Shown here: piece after piece, positions 15,312 to 23,845 of the stretch
Position numbering within the stretch: the first letter of the stretch is position 1
How the letters are laid out: each line of letters begins with the position of its first letter
Assembly: GCA_025210795.1 (NCBI GenBank)
Contig: JAOAQZ010000002.1
Coordinates: 1-43,850 of the forward strand
DNA: 43,850 nt
Direction of reading: 5' to 3'
Source of the DNA: Cohaesibacter sp.
GTDB taxonomy: Bacteria > Pseudomonadota > Alphaproteobacteria > Rhizobiales > Cohaesibacteraceae
The notes under the pieces: model-generated
The model's input: the letters and a program-made list of their open reading frames with translations, nothing else
What the model was told of the DNA's origin: nothing
Databases searched by the model: none
Program-made: the position numbers and the translations under genes

Positions 15312-15446
15312 TTATCGCCTCATCAAAACATAGAAATGCCCGGCAGCCAGCAAAGGCTCCGGGCGCATTCATTGATTGTGCCTAAAGGCTACAGCTAACG
15401 TGTCTCGTTGGCAAGCAGTATGGCAACCGCTAGAAATTTGTAGTCA

Positions 15447-15812
15447 CTATTTCGTCTTTTTGCCAAAAACATAGCCAATTATAGCGCTCTCCAGCGGAAA
15501 TAGTTTATCTAAGATCAAAGTCGCTAGCTCTGGATGGAAAATACCTAAGATTGCTGCTCCTGCGATACAAACAAAACCTATTGCGGCCAAAACAAAAGCT
15601 ACGTTCAACGTACTATCTGTACATCCGAAGAGCATACCTACAGGGCCCTGATTGAGCTTCTTGGCCTCCATCTCAAGGCGCTTGAGCTCAACGGAGTGGT
15701 TATGCTCTTGATCTTTACGCTTCTCAGCAGCCGTTGAAAAGTCATCCTGCTCCTGCTCAGGAGTAGGCTTCTTCGAGAGATCAATGAACTCCGGCTTCTC
15801 GTCTTCTTCCAT
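15447..15812 (-). CDS. Membrane protein overlapping the Panacea gene (candidate toxin or effector)
   Basis: This is a 121-residue protein. The first 55 residues are very acidic and basic (EEDEKPEFIDLSKKPTPEQE) and end in a coiled-coil-like stretch (VELKRLEMEAKKL). Two membrane helices (about 70-92 and 95-115) lie at the C-terminus, which ends GKKTK. Its start lies 32 nt inside the Panacea gene, so the two are translated together. Known PanA partners include small membrane-active toxins, which fits this layout. Toxicity is inferred and untested. Confidence 0.7.
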   Translation of the reverse strand: MEEDEKPEFIDLSKKPTPEQEQDDFSTAAEKRKDQEHNHSVELKRLEMEAKKLNQGPVGMLFGCTDSTLNVAFVLAAIGFVCIAGAAILGIFHPELATLILDKLFPLESAIIGYVFGKKTK

Positions 15813-16338
15813 TCGTTGTCTCTACGGCACTGACTGCGTTTCCTCGGATCAAGCAAAGAAGTCGGTGAAACTCTTCAAAAATATATTTGTCAGGAATTTG
15901 TGTGTGTCTCGCAATACGAAAATCATTCTCCATAGCCACGCGGTGCCAGGGAGATCCCACCTGATGAGTTAGGTCTGACAGATCAAAGCCGCTCATACGG
16001 CCATACCGTGACCACACCCAATCGACCAAGGCGATTACCTCAATATCTTCCCCTACAGTTTCAGCCTGCACAAGCGGACCGGCTGATAGAGGTGTAAGGA
16101 TGGGGGCGCGACCGAACTCTTTTAGAGCCTGATACAAACTACTAAAAACCGGACCGTGCTTCCAAATCTCCGGCCCCTCGGCGGTCAGGCGCTCGCGATC
16201 CATCCCATAAGACGCGAGCCACCAGCCATAAGCACAGTAAACAAGCTTTTGAAGCTTCATGTGCTCAATACCAACGCCATTGGAGTGACGTTCCAAAAAA
16301 GTATTTGCTATTGCGAGTGGAGAATATGGAACAACCAT
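15781..16338 (-). CDS. Panacea-domain protein (DUF4065/SocA-like), candidate antitoxin
   Basis: This is a 185-residue protein. The segment MKLQKLVYCAYGWWLASYG at about 27-45, followed by EIWKHGPVFSSLYQALKEFG (57-76), is the signature of DUF4065, now named Panacea and also found in SocA and GepA. Panacea proteins neutralise many unrelated toxins in two-gene systems and are frequent in prophages. The gene precedes and overlaps a two-helix membrane protein. Upstream lie a 9-bp inverted repeat and a hairpin that could serve autoregulation. Confidence 0.85.
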   Translation of the reverse strand: MVVPYSPLAIANTFLERHSNGVGIEHMKLQKLVYCAYGWWLASYGMDRERLTAEGPEIWKHGPVFSSLYQALKEFGRAPILTPLSAGPLVQAETVGEDIEVIALVDWVWSRYGRMSGFDLSDLTHQVGSPWHRVAMENDFRIARHTQIPDKYIFEEFHRLLCLIRGNAVSAVETTNGRRREAGVH

Positions 16339-16367
16339 GATTTACTTCCCCCTCTTTTAGACAGTTT

Positions 16368-16449
16368 AGGGCGCAAGTGTTACGCGCCCTTACAATGAAT
16401 CATTAACTTGATGTTAATTTGGCCTTTCAACTCCCTAATTTCAAGTTAA
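16368..16449 (-). promoter_or_regulatory. Panacea gene upstream region: hairpin and 9-bp inverted repeat
   Basis: AGGGCGC (16368-16374) and GCGCCCT (16384-16390) form a perfect 7-bp hairpin 30 bp before the Panacea start. Further upstream TTAACTTGA (16403-16411) and TCAAGTTAA (16441-16449) form a 9-bp inverted repeat in AT-rich DNA. The repeat may be an operator. The hairpin has no T-run on the minus strand, so it is at best a leaky terminator or a leader structure. Confidence 0.5.
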
Positions 16450-16521
16450 AATCCTAATTCGTAAGATCGCGACACCTAGAACCATCAACTGTTTTCTGAC
16501 CTTCCAGCGTTCAAATCTCCT

Positions 16522-18582
16522 CTACTCTCTCCCCATAACAGCACCGACCCCTAAGCCACCGAGCGCAGTGATTGGACCTTGCCCGCGCTGCTTGGCAAGC
16601 TGTTCAGCCGCATTCTGCAAAGCATAGTCAAGGAACTCTTCAAGTCCCTCTTCGCTGGTATCTGTCAGAATTTCGGCAATAACCCGTCGCTCTGCATCCG
16701 TCATACGGCCTGTTGAGGTTACAAAATCCGCGAGACGATTCCTGAGCCAGTTTCTAGCCCCACCGCGAATTACGCCACCAACCGCCTCACTTGTTACATT
16801 GCTGTCTGCATCCTGCATGGCCAACTGCTTGGCGGTCGTAGAATTGCCGCTGATTGCCGCATCTGATCGTGTCATAGCTCGCTCTGCATGCAAGAAGTCA
16901 CCAAAGCGAGAACCTTTTTCCCGATTTGGTGCCACCGACTTAAGCACTTCCTGTTGATTAGGCGTTGCAAGGAAAGAAGTAGACACATTGCGCCCATCTC
17001 TCATTTTACCCAAGTCATCGGCCATTCTCGCGCGCGAACCACTGCGGAACATATCAAGTTCTGAGGCTTCAGCTCCTTTCAACATGCCTTCAACATCTCT
17101 TGGCTTGTTATTGGGCAGGTTATAACCCGCATTCAACGCTGCTTCATCTTTCTTCAAAGCAGCATGGCGGCTATCAGCAAGTGCCATCCGCTCAGATCCC
17201 GACTTAATGTGGTGATCAAGCTGCTTTCGCGTCTGAATAAGGTTGCCGCGGTGGCGGTTGGCTTTGGCAGAACCTTCCAGCAACTCTATCGCCACATCTA
17301 ACTCTTCCCGCAAATAATGCAGCATCTCTGCGGGCAGTTCAGTCAATTCCTCATCAACTTGCCCATCTTCATCATAGATTGAAGGAGGTTTCCTATCTGT
17401 CTCTCTATAGTTCCTTCTTGCTTGCTGGACTGCTTTCTTGACAGAAGGTCGGCTAAGAACAAGGCTTAAATCGTCATCCACCTCAATTGCATCACCATGA
17501 CCGGCACGATAGAGAGGCTCCGTAATCATCTGTGAACGCTCTCTAGCTGCTTGTTTCAGGGCTGCCGGGCTTTCAATCGGGCCAAGTTCCTTTCGAATCG
17601 CTCGGATATTGCGATCATATTGCCCTGCCTTCCGGCCAGTCGTCACGTCTGACAAAAGGTCACCACCTCGCCCAGGCTTATTGCTGATTGAGCGCGCCAG
17701 TCCATGAAGATTGTTTGAGCCAGAATCCAACAGAGCAAATTCATCCGCTCCCACATCTCTTGCATGCCTCACACGGTCAACCATCGCTTCAGGGGTATGT
17801 CCATCCTGGCTAGCCCAGTTGGCAATACGTTTCGCGGCTCGTTCTTTCACGGGTGCCCGCCTAGCAAAGCCTGCCAGACGCTTGGCGGCCCCAACCAGAG
17901 AAGGAACCGCCTCCGATGCTCCACCAACAAGGGCACCAGCAGCAGCCCCTTTCGCTGCGCCTAGCACTCCTTCTTGAACCATATTCAGACTGCCCTCAGC
18001 GTCAGACATTGCCCCTAACCCGCCTGAGGTCGCACCAAGTCTTGCTGCCTGCCCTATCCGTCCGCCAACTGTTGCGGCTGGGGCAAGGGCACCCTTAGCT
18101 GTTTGGGTGACTGCTTGCGACAAACGAGGTAACCCCTTTGCGGCCTGGGCGGTATAGGTTGCCGCAGGGGCTGCACCGGCTGTCAGTATGGCCGCAGGGG
18201 CTAGCCCTATGGTCTCACCAGTAACCTTTGCTAGGGAGTTCTCTTGTGCCCGGTCAACAAGTGCTTTTTGGCCTCTATAGAGCCGGTCATATTCTTCACC
18301 GTAGCTTTTCCCGCCTGGTAGCAAGGCAGGGACAGCGCCCAAAGCTGCAGCAGCCTTCTTATTCCAGCCAAGCGTTGCCATATCCATCGCATTGACAGCA
18401 GTATCGCGAGCAAAGTCTACAGCATGATCAAGAAAGCCCTGTTCCTCCTGCGGCGGGGCCGATGGCTCAAGCTTCAAGCTCTTGGCAATCTCATCAACCT
18501 CAATATTCTGCTGTTCAGGGCTAAGGCTGAGAAAACTTTCATCCACCTCAACCTTGCGGCCTTCGATCTGAAGAATGGGCAT
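16522..18582 (-). CDS. Ejection (DNA-injection) protein, P22 gp16 position
   Basis: This 686-residue protein begins MPILQIEGRKVEVDESFLSL, then SPEQQNIEVDEIAKSL, a start seen in internal virion proteins of podovirus-type phages. Residues about 85-240 are rich in Ala and Gly (for example AAILTAGAAPAATYTAQAAK), suggesting membrane insertion. The remainder is helical and charged. It is the largest of three successive proteins in the order of P22 7-20-16, which travel with the DNA into the host. It is followed by the immI-like island exactly as gene 16 is in P22. Its start overlaps the stop of the preceding gene by one base. Confidence 0.75.
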   Translation of the reverse strand: MPILQIEGRKVEVDESFLSLSPEQQNIEVDEIAKSLKLEPSAPPQEEQGFLDHAVDFARDTAVNAMDMATLGWNKKAAAALGAVPALLPGGKSYGEEYDRLYRGQKALVDRAQENSLAKVTGETIGLAPAAILTAGAAPAATYTAQAAKGLPRLSQAVTQTAKGALAPAATVGGRIGQAARLGATSGGLGAMSDAEGSLNMVQEGVLGAAKGAAAGALVGGASEAVPSLVGAAKRLAGFARRAPVKERAAKRIANWASQDGHTPEAMVDRVRHARDVGADEFALLDSGSNNLHGLARSISNKPGRGGDLLSDVTTGRKAGQYDRNIRAIRKELGPIESPAALKQAARERSQMITEPLYRAGHGDAIEVDDDLSLVLSRPSVKKAVQQARRNYRETDRKPPSIYDEDGQVDEELTELPAEMLHYLREELDVAIELLEGSAKANRHRGNLIQTRKQLDHHIKSGSERMALADSRHAALKKDEAALNAGYNLPNNKPRDVEGMLKGAEASELDMFRSGSRARMADDLGKMRDGRNVSTSFLATPNQQEVLKSVAPNREKGSRFGDFLHAERAMTRSDAAISGNSTTAKQLAMQDADSNVTSEAVGGVIRGGARNWLRNRLADFVTSTGRMTDAERRVIAEILTDTSEEGLEEFLDYALQNAAEQLAKQRGQGPITALGGLGVGAVMGRE

Positions 18583-19832
18583 TATTCAACAACTCCCCAT
18601 TTCATTCCGGTTTGGGTGACCCCATTAGCAACATCACTGGAATACTGACCTTGGGCCGCCTCTGGAAAGAGTGGGTTCTCCTTCGCCCATTGCGCAACAT
18701 GGTCATAGAAACGATCATCAAGGCGGCCAAACTTGCGAGTATACTCCCAGCGCAAGTCATCCAACTGGATTTCACGCTCCTGCAGGCGAATAGCATATTC
18801 AATCAGCTTGCCATTACCGCCTTCTGTTTTGGATAGTCCGGGCACCGACGCGACAAGGAACTCTCTATCCTTGTCTGAAAGGGCACCGGGCATTCCTTCG
18901 CCCCCGGCTGGGTTACGCAATGCCAGCGCCAATTGGTTGCCGATCGCCAAAGCCGCCTGACCATCTGCAAGGGCCTGCTGATCAATTTCCATCCCAAGCG
19001 AGTTGGCCACGCCCTTAACCTTCAAGACCATTTCACCGCCAGCACCCTGATAAAGATCTGGATTCTTAAGAAGTTCACCCAAATACTGATACTTGCCAAT
19101 CTTCTGGTGAGCAGCGCGGGCACGTTTGGAAATATCAAGGTTTTCCTGAGCCCAGCTTTTATTCATGGCCTTATCATATTCGTTCTGACCACCCATCTGG
19201 TTAGAAACAGTGACGCGAGACGCGCCGGCCTTTTTCAGTTCCTTGCGATAGTCGTTATATCCGGGATTGGCCAAACTATACTCATATTCCTGCACTGAGG
19301 TCGGAGCCTGTTGGGCCTTCTGAGCGCCCTCATAGATCACTTCGCCGGTAACCGGATTGACCAGATTATTGCCAACCGTGACCCCTTTGGTATGCGCTGG
19401 CTGATTGACCATCTTCCAAGCCTGATTAACCGGCATGCCTGCTTGAACCTTCTCATAAAGATCAGGGCGGTTCTTTTGCAGATAGTTCATGGTCTTGTTA
19501 TTGGACTTTGCCTGCTGTCGGCGCTTGTATTCCTCATGAAATCCGCCATTGGCGAGGATCATCCGGGCCTCAGGTTCCTGCATGCCCCATTGAGACATCA
19601 TGTAATCCATAGTCCGGTTCTGCCCTGCCACCTTGGCCTTGCGCTCTCGTGCCTGACCATCCAAACCACGACCAGCAACAAAGCCCTGAATAGCATTCTG
19701 AAAACCTGCCTGAGGGGTCTGACCACTCATCAGACCTAGACCAGCCATCATCAGAGCATTTCTGTTGTCTTTGCGGCTCTGGTTCAAATCCTGCCACCAG
19801 TTGCCGCCCTGCATTGCATCAAGAAGACCCAT
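18582..19832 (-). CDS. Ejection protein, P22 gp20 position
   Basis: This 416-residue soluble protein begins MGLLDAMQGGNWWQDLNQSR and has a Met/Gly-rich stretch (NALMMAGLGLMSGQTPQAG) near residues 25-43. The rest is helical with Gln, Asn and Lys. Similar starts occur in virion proteins encoded next to gp16-like proteins. It sits between the gp7- and gp16-position genes and is assigned mainly by that order. No enzymatic motif is visible. Confidence 0.65.
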   Translation of the reverse strand: MGLLDAMQGGNWWQDLNQSRKDNRNALMMAGLGLMSGQTPQAGFQNAIQGFVAGRGLDGQARERKAKVAGQNRTMDYMMSQWGMQEPEARMILANGGFHEEYKRRQQAKSNNKTMNYLQKNRPDLYEKVQAGMPVNQAWKMVNQPAHTKGVTVGNNLVNPVTGEVIYEGAQKAQQAPTSVQEYEYSLANPGYNDYRKELKKAGASRVTVSNQMGGQNEYDKAMNKSWAQENLDISKRARAAHQKIGKYQYLGELLKNPDLYQGAGGEMVLKVKGVANSLGMEIDQQALADGQAALAIGNQLALALRNPAGGEGMPGALSDKDREFLVASVPGLSKTEGGNGKLIEYAIRLQEREIQLDDLRWEYTRKFGRLDDRFYDHVAQWAKENPLFPEAAQGQYSSDVANGVTQTGMKWGVVE

Positions 19833-19844
19833 CTTTGATACTCC

Positions 19845-20762
19845 TTAGAAAAGACCGCCAAGAGCCAAAGCACCGCCTGCCGCAGTCTGCCACCATGGTG
19901 TTTGCTGGCTTGGGCCTTGAGCTGTTTGTGTCGAAGAACCGAACTGACCAGATCCACCGGCCACTGCATTGAGATAATTGATCTTGTTCTTCTCAATATC
20001 ACGATTGGCGTAATATTTATCGATCTGGTCTTGAAGGATCTGGCCTTGATAGCCTTCAACCTCAGCCCCCACCTGCCCAAGCGTTGCAGCAGGTCTAAGG
20101 CTTGCATCATAGAGACTTGGAAGCCCCTGCCCTGCACCAAGCGCCAGCTGGTCGCCCTGCATCTCAGCGCCAATTTGACTATCAAGCATTCCTTTTTGCA
20201 TGCCCTTTGCTGACATCATGTTGTTGACGCCCTGCTGATAGTTCTGCAATCGCCCATTGTTGAAATGATTGCTCAGGCTCTCAGACAGCAAGCCTTGATG
20301 GGTGCCAGACCCATATTGACCATTGGCCGCCGCAACCTCTCCAAGGCGTCCCTGAATATCATCAGCACCTTTCGATAGAGCCTGTTCAAGATATGGATTG
20401 CCCTCATTGAGCATCTTGCCCGAGGCAAAGTCACCCAAGGCACCGCCCTGCATATCGCCATATTGGCCCGTCAGAGCGCTATCAACGCCGCCCTTCTCAA
20501 TCACGCCTGATGCATGCTGCTGAGCCTGAGGAAGGCCCCAGACGCCTTTACCAGCCGCATCGCGCATCATATCCATGCTTTTGAGCGTATCGGCGCTCTG
20601 ATCCACCACAGTAGAGCCTTCAAATGGCTTCCAAGCAGCGTCATTGTCAAACAGCTTGCCCGCCGCCGTATTGGCCTTGCTGAAATTGGCATCAGCATAG
20701 GGTTGCGGCTTGTTGTTCGACTGCTGAACCGTCGTGGTCGTTTGCTTCTTACTTCCGCCCAT
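19845..20762 (-). CDS. Ejection/injection protein, P22 gp7 position
   Basis: This is a 305-residue protein. It begins MGGSKKQTTTTVQQSNNKPQ, a Thr/Gln-rich start common to phage structural proteins. The body is Gly- and Gln-rich and helical, and ends with a small hydrophobic Gly/Ala tail (AAGGALALGGLF). It lies between the gp14-position gene and the gp20-position gene. Role in DNA delivery is inferred from order. Confidence 0.65.
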   Translation of the reverse strand: MGGSKKQTTTTVQQSNNKPQPYADANFSKANTAAGKLFDNDAAWKPFEGSTVVDQSADTLKSMDMMRDAAGKGVWGLPQAQQHASGVIEKGGVDSALTGQYGDMQGGALGDFASGKMLNEGNPYLEQALSKGADDIQGRLGEVAAANGQYGSGTHQGLLSESLSNHFNNGRLQNYQQGVNNMMSAKGMQKGMLDSQIGAEMQGDQLALGAGQGLPSLYDASLRPAATLGQVGAEVEGYQGQILQDQIDKYYANRDIEKNKINYLNAVAGGSGQFGSSTQTAQGPSQQTPWWQTAAGGALALGGLF

Positions 20763-21184
20763 TATTCAATCCTCAAATCAAAAATGGGACGGCCCTTAGA
20801 CCATCCCACTTGCTTCACTTCCGGCAACAACCGCGCCCAACCTCTGCGCCCCGTGAACCTGATCACGGGGCAATCATTTCGCCTTGCATGGGATTTCAGT
20901 TCATCAAACAGAAAACCCCACTCTTTCCAGCGCCAACCACCCAGAAGCAATATCTCAAGTACGCGCTCCCCATCCTCGATGTGGATTTGTGTGCCGCACA
21001 CGCCATAAGCCTGATTATCTTCCTCGCTAAAGATCAGCCAGAGCTCTATCTGATCATTCAAAGCGTCATAGATTGCCTTCTCTGGCGTCCACATAGGAAG
21101 CCGAGAGCAAGCCTTGACGAGAGCGGGATAATACATCGGGAAGAAGCGCGGAATTTGCTCGATTGGCATCAACCATCCAATCAT
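20762..21184 (-). CDS. GNAT-like virion assembly protein, P22 gp14 position
   Basis: This is a 140-residue protein. The core ERVLEILLLGGWRWKEWGFL followed by RFTGRRGWARLLPEV has the outline of an acetyltransferase fold used in phage morphogenesis proteins, where the RxGWARLL segment is typical. Classical acetyl-CoA loop residues are not clear, so catalytic activity is doubtful. It overlaps both neighbours and lies where P22 has gene 14. Confidence 0.55.
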   Translation of the reverse strand: MIGWLMPIEQIPRFFPMYYPALVKACSRLPMWTPEKAIYDALNDQIELWLIFSEEDNQAYGVCGTQIHIEDGERVLEILLLGGWRWKEWGFLFDELKSHARRNDCPVIRFTGRRGWARLLPEVKQVGWSKGRPIFDLRIE

Positions 21185-21483
21185 TGGCCGCGCTCCACTG
21201 TCGTGAGGGTCAGGAATACGCCTGCATCAGCCTCATATCGCACCTCAGCGCCAGTTGGCACAGGCAGGCTCAATTCCTCAATGCGGGTATCATTGGCATT
21301 CAATGAAGCCTTAAAGACGATATGGTCACCAATCTTGAGAGCAGCGAACTTGTTGCCACCATTGGCATTGACCACGATCAGCCCCACAATAAGCGATTTC
21401 CTGTCCTCTTCGGTCCAGACAATCTGCTCGTTACCATTGCCCTCGATAACATACAGCTCTTGCTCTAATGCATGATTGTTCAT
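21181..21483 (-). CDS. Hypothetical phage structural protein
   Basis: This 100-residue, beta-rich soluble protein has no recognised motif. It overlaps the gp10-position gene and the gp14-position gene by four bases each. P22 has its tail needle (gp26) at this place, but this protein is far too short and lacks a coiled coil, so it is not a needle. It may be a small decoration or connector protein. Confidence 0.6.
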   Translation of the reverse strand: MNNHALEQELYVIEGNGNEQIVWTEEDRKSLIVGLIVVNANGGNKFAALKIGDHIVFKASLNANDTRIEELSLPVPTGAEVRYEADAGVFLTLTTVERGQ

Positions 21484-22916
21484 CGTCTGCCCGCCCGTCT
21501 TACTTCAATGTCTGAAAGTCCGTGACAACTCGACCACGCCCCTTCAAGAGAGATGCGGAAGCGGTGAAACTTGCCATTTGCCTTGCACGGAAAGCGGCCA
21601 CTAGCCTGCATGATAACCTCTGGTTTCCATACAGCTGCAGCGTTGGCCGTTGCCTTTGTTCCGACCTCCAAAGAGGCATCAGAGCAATCAGAAGCCAGAG
21701 CGCAGGAAGTCAGGAGCGATCGATAGCCGGGATTGAACTCATTGTCGCCAGTCTCAAACATCGCCCGCAAGTTTGCCCCATGAGCGAAACAAAGTCGGTT
21801 CTCGTCATCAAAAGCCGCCAACACAGGCTTACCGCCAGACCAAGCAGGGCTATCAAAGGAAGCGTTCAAGGCCTCAACCGTTGCGCTGACCTGATCGAGA
21901 CTATCTGCAGAATGGCCCGGCGTTGCCGCTCTTGCCAAAAGCTGGATATTGGCCTCAATCTGGAACCAGCGGCCAAGCTGCCAGTCATAACCGACGATCT
22001 TGTCATAACCAGCCTCAGTGTAGCCCGACGAGGCATAGGCCCAATAAACCACCTTGTTCAGCGGATCAGAAACCGCACAAACATCAACAAGCTTGTCGAG
22101 ATTGATATCCTTCAAGAAGGAATTATCGACCTTGCCCGCCCCGATCGCTTTAAGCTGGCCGCCCATCAAAGAATAGAAGCCATCCTGAGCCAAGAAGAAC
22201 ACGGTCTGATTGACCTTTACAGCAGCATGAGGCCCAACCAAGCCAGTTGATGCAATCTCATCAAACCGGAAATTAAAGGCTTGCCCCGGCTGCCATGTCA
22301 CAAACTGAACAGCATCCTTCTGGAACAGATAGCTCCCCTTCTCACCTGAATAGCCCGCCAGCACATAGCCACCATCAAGCAACTGATTAGAGCCTGAGCC
22401 CTTTTTGAATGTGTTCCAGTTTCGAATATTGCGGGTTTCGCTCCATGCCACTCCATCCGGCACGTCAATCAGTCCCAATGCAAACAGGTTTGGCCCGATT
22501 ACACACAGAGAGCGAGACTTGATCTGGTTCAGATCCGAGAACTCACCATTTGCTTCAATATCAACCACTTGGTGAAAGTCGTTCACATTGGCCGCAACAA
22601 GATCTGTCCCGAATTTCTGAAAAGACCAGGTATCCCCTTCTGAGAGATGATATCCGGATCCAACCTCCACCCAATTGCGCGTGGCTGGATCGAGGCGGTA
22701 CAGTTTCTCAAGAGTGCCGGCATAGATGATGTAACCACCATCACGGCGACGAGCCATGCAAGAGCCCCTAGGCTTGTCTGGCAGGGCCTCAGAATACGGC
22801 ACGAAAGAAGGCACTGGCGCCCAGCCATCAAGTACAGGCTGAGCATTCACAACACCAGACAGAACGCCAGTATTGAAATCACTCGCATCAGGCCGCCAAT
22901 CTCCAAACTTGGTCAT
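21480..22916 (-). CDS. Tail completion/DNA stabilisation protein (P22 gp10 position)
   Basis: This 478-residue protein is beta-rich with repeated blades such as RRDGGYIIYAGTLEKLYRLD and KVNQTVFFLAQDGFYSLMGG, consistent with a propeller. Proteins of this type close the portal channel in P22-like phages (packaged-DNA stabilisation protein gp10). It follows the gp4-position gene with a 4-nt overlap and is close in length to P22 gp10. The family assignment rests on these features and on order. Confidence 0.7.
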   Translation of the reverse strand: MTKFGDWRPDASDFNTGVLSGVVNAQPVLDGWAPVPSFVPYSEALPDKPRGSCMARRRDGGYIIYAGTLEKLYRLDPATRNWVEVGSGYHLSEGDTWSFQKFGTDLVAANVNDFHQVVDIEANGEFSDLNQIKSRSLCVIGPNLFALGLIDVPDGVAWSETRNIRNWNTFKKGSGSNQLLDGGYVLAGYSGEKGSYLFQKDAVQFVTWQPGQAFNFRFDEIASTGLVGPHAAVKVNQTVFFLAQDGFYSLMGGQLKAIGAGKVDNSFLKDINLDKLVDVCAVSDPLNKVVYWAYASSGYTEAGYDKIVGYDWQLGRWFQIEANIQLLARAATPGHSADSLDQVSATVEALNASFDSPAWSGGKPVLAAFDDENRLCFAHGANLRAMFETGDNEFNPGYRSLLTSCALASDCSDASLEVGTKATANAAAVWKPEVIMQASGRFPCKANGKFHRFRISLEGAWSSCHGLSDIEVRRAGRR

Positions 22917-23251
22917 AGGCCTGCCCCCTTGAGAATGTAGGTTTCAGAGTCTTGCTCTTTCAAACGGCGCAGATGAAGCAAACTGTCGGCTTCTAGCTGT
23001 TCATATGCATAAGCCAATTCAAAATCCCTGATCTTGAACACGCAGACCTTTCGCCCGGCTCGGCCGCGAAGCAAATCAAATGCCTCTTTGGGCCAATCAG
23101 CATCTTCTGTGAAATGGAAAGTCTCCACTCTGAAATGCTTGATTGCTGCATCCACTTCATCACCAATCGCCTCGATCAGATCAGGCCGTTCCAAATCATC
23201 AGCGATTTCCTGTTTGAGATCGTCGAGGGTTGTCATGGCAATTCCGCTCAT
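22913..23251 (-). CDS. Head completion/adaptor protein (P22 gp4 position)
   Basis: This 112-residue helical protein contains TTLDDLKQEIADDLERPDLI, a start typical of phage head-tail adaptor proteins, and an acidic-aromatic middle. A second ATG at 23236 fits the family start better, and neither has a strong ribosome site. It overlaps the small cysteine-rich gene by 53 nt and the next gene by 4. It probably joins the portal to the tail. Confidence 0.65.
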   Translation of the reverse strand: MSGIAMTTLDDLKQEIADDLERPDLIEAIGDEVDAAIKHFRVETFHFTEDADWPKEAFDLLRGRAGRKVCVFKIRDFELAYAYEQLEADSLLHLRRLKEQDSETYILKGAGL

Positions 23252-23387
23252 GGATCGCGATACCGCGGCCTACCTTCAGGCCACAGTGACGACACACGCC
23301 TTTCAGCTTCTTTTGGGGTTTTCTGCGGTTCTTGGTATCTCTGGCAACCTGTTGAGACCGCCAGAGACATAGATAGGCCGTAAACAT
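23199..23387 (-). CDS. Small zinc-finger-like phage protein
   Basis: This 62-residue basic protein contains VCRHCGLKVGRGIAIHERNC, a CxxC-(11)-H-(4)-C arrangement able to bind one zinc. Its ATG overlaps the stop codon of the preceding gene (TGATG), which favours real translation. The 3' part overlaps the adaptor gene. It lies in the head gene cluster. Function unknown, and a chance frame cannot be excluded. Confidence 0.5.
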   Translation of the reverse strand: MFTAYLCLWRSQQVARDTKNRRKPQKKLKGVCRHCGLKVGRGIAIHERNCHDNPRRSQTGNR

Positions 23388-23782
23388 CAGCCGTTGTTCG
23401 GCAGATACGCCACAAAGACCACTGCCTTACCTGCAGTGGCGTCAGAATTGGCCCCGTCATACTGAGCAACAAGCGTCAGATCACCGGACGTAGCATAGAG
23501 ATCATCAGATGTTGCCAGTTCATCAGCCGCTTTAAGGCCCACTGCTGACACATCCAGATCAGTTGCAATGCCATCAGGATCGGCTTCTGTGCCGATATCA
23601 ATCTGATCGGTTCCCGTATCATTGAAGGCTGTTGTCACCACAACACCCGCATCAACGAGAATGCTGTCTTCAGGGATTTTGCCGATTTCAAGCTTCTTGG
23701 CATCGTCAGCAAAGGTGATGGTCGCGCGCAGATAATGCACCATTGAATGGTGGTAATGGCGCGCAAGGCTACGTTTAGCCAT
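23387..23782 (-). CDS. Putative head decoration protein
   Basis: This is a 131-residue protein. A short basic start (MAKRSLARHYHHSMVHY) leads to an acidic, beta-rich body with many Asp, Thr and Ala residues (ATDLDVSAVGLKAADELATS). It follows directly after the major capsid gene, where phages usually encode decoration or stabilising proteins. No motif proves this. Confidence 0.6.
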   Translation of the reverse strand: MAKRSLARHYHHSMVHYLRATITFADDAKKLEIGKIPEDSILVDAGVVVTTAFNDTGTDQIDIGTEADPDGIATDLDVSAVGLKAADELATSDDLYATSGDLTLVAQYDGANSDATAGKAVVFVAYLPNNG

Positions 23783-23845
23783 GTCGTTACCTCATTAATT
23801 AGGAAAAGAAGGGAAGAGAGCGCTCTGAAGCGCCCTCAGAAGGCT

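Noticed and set aside
21522..22250. Plus-strand frame of 242 codons opposite the gp10-position gene
   Set aside because: Shadow of a well supported structural gene.
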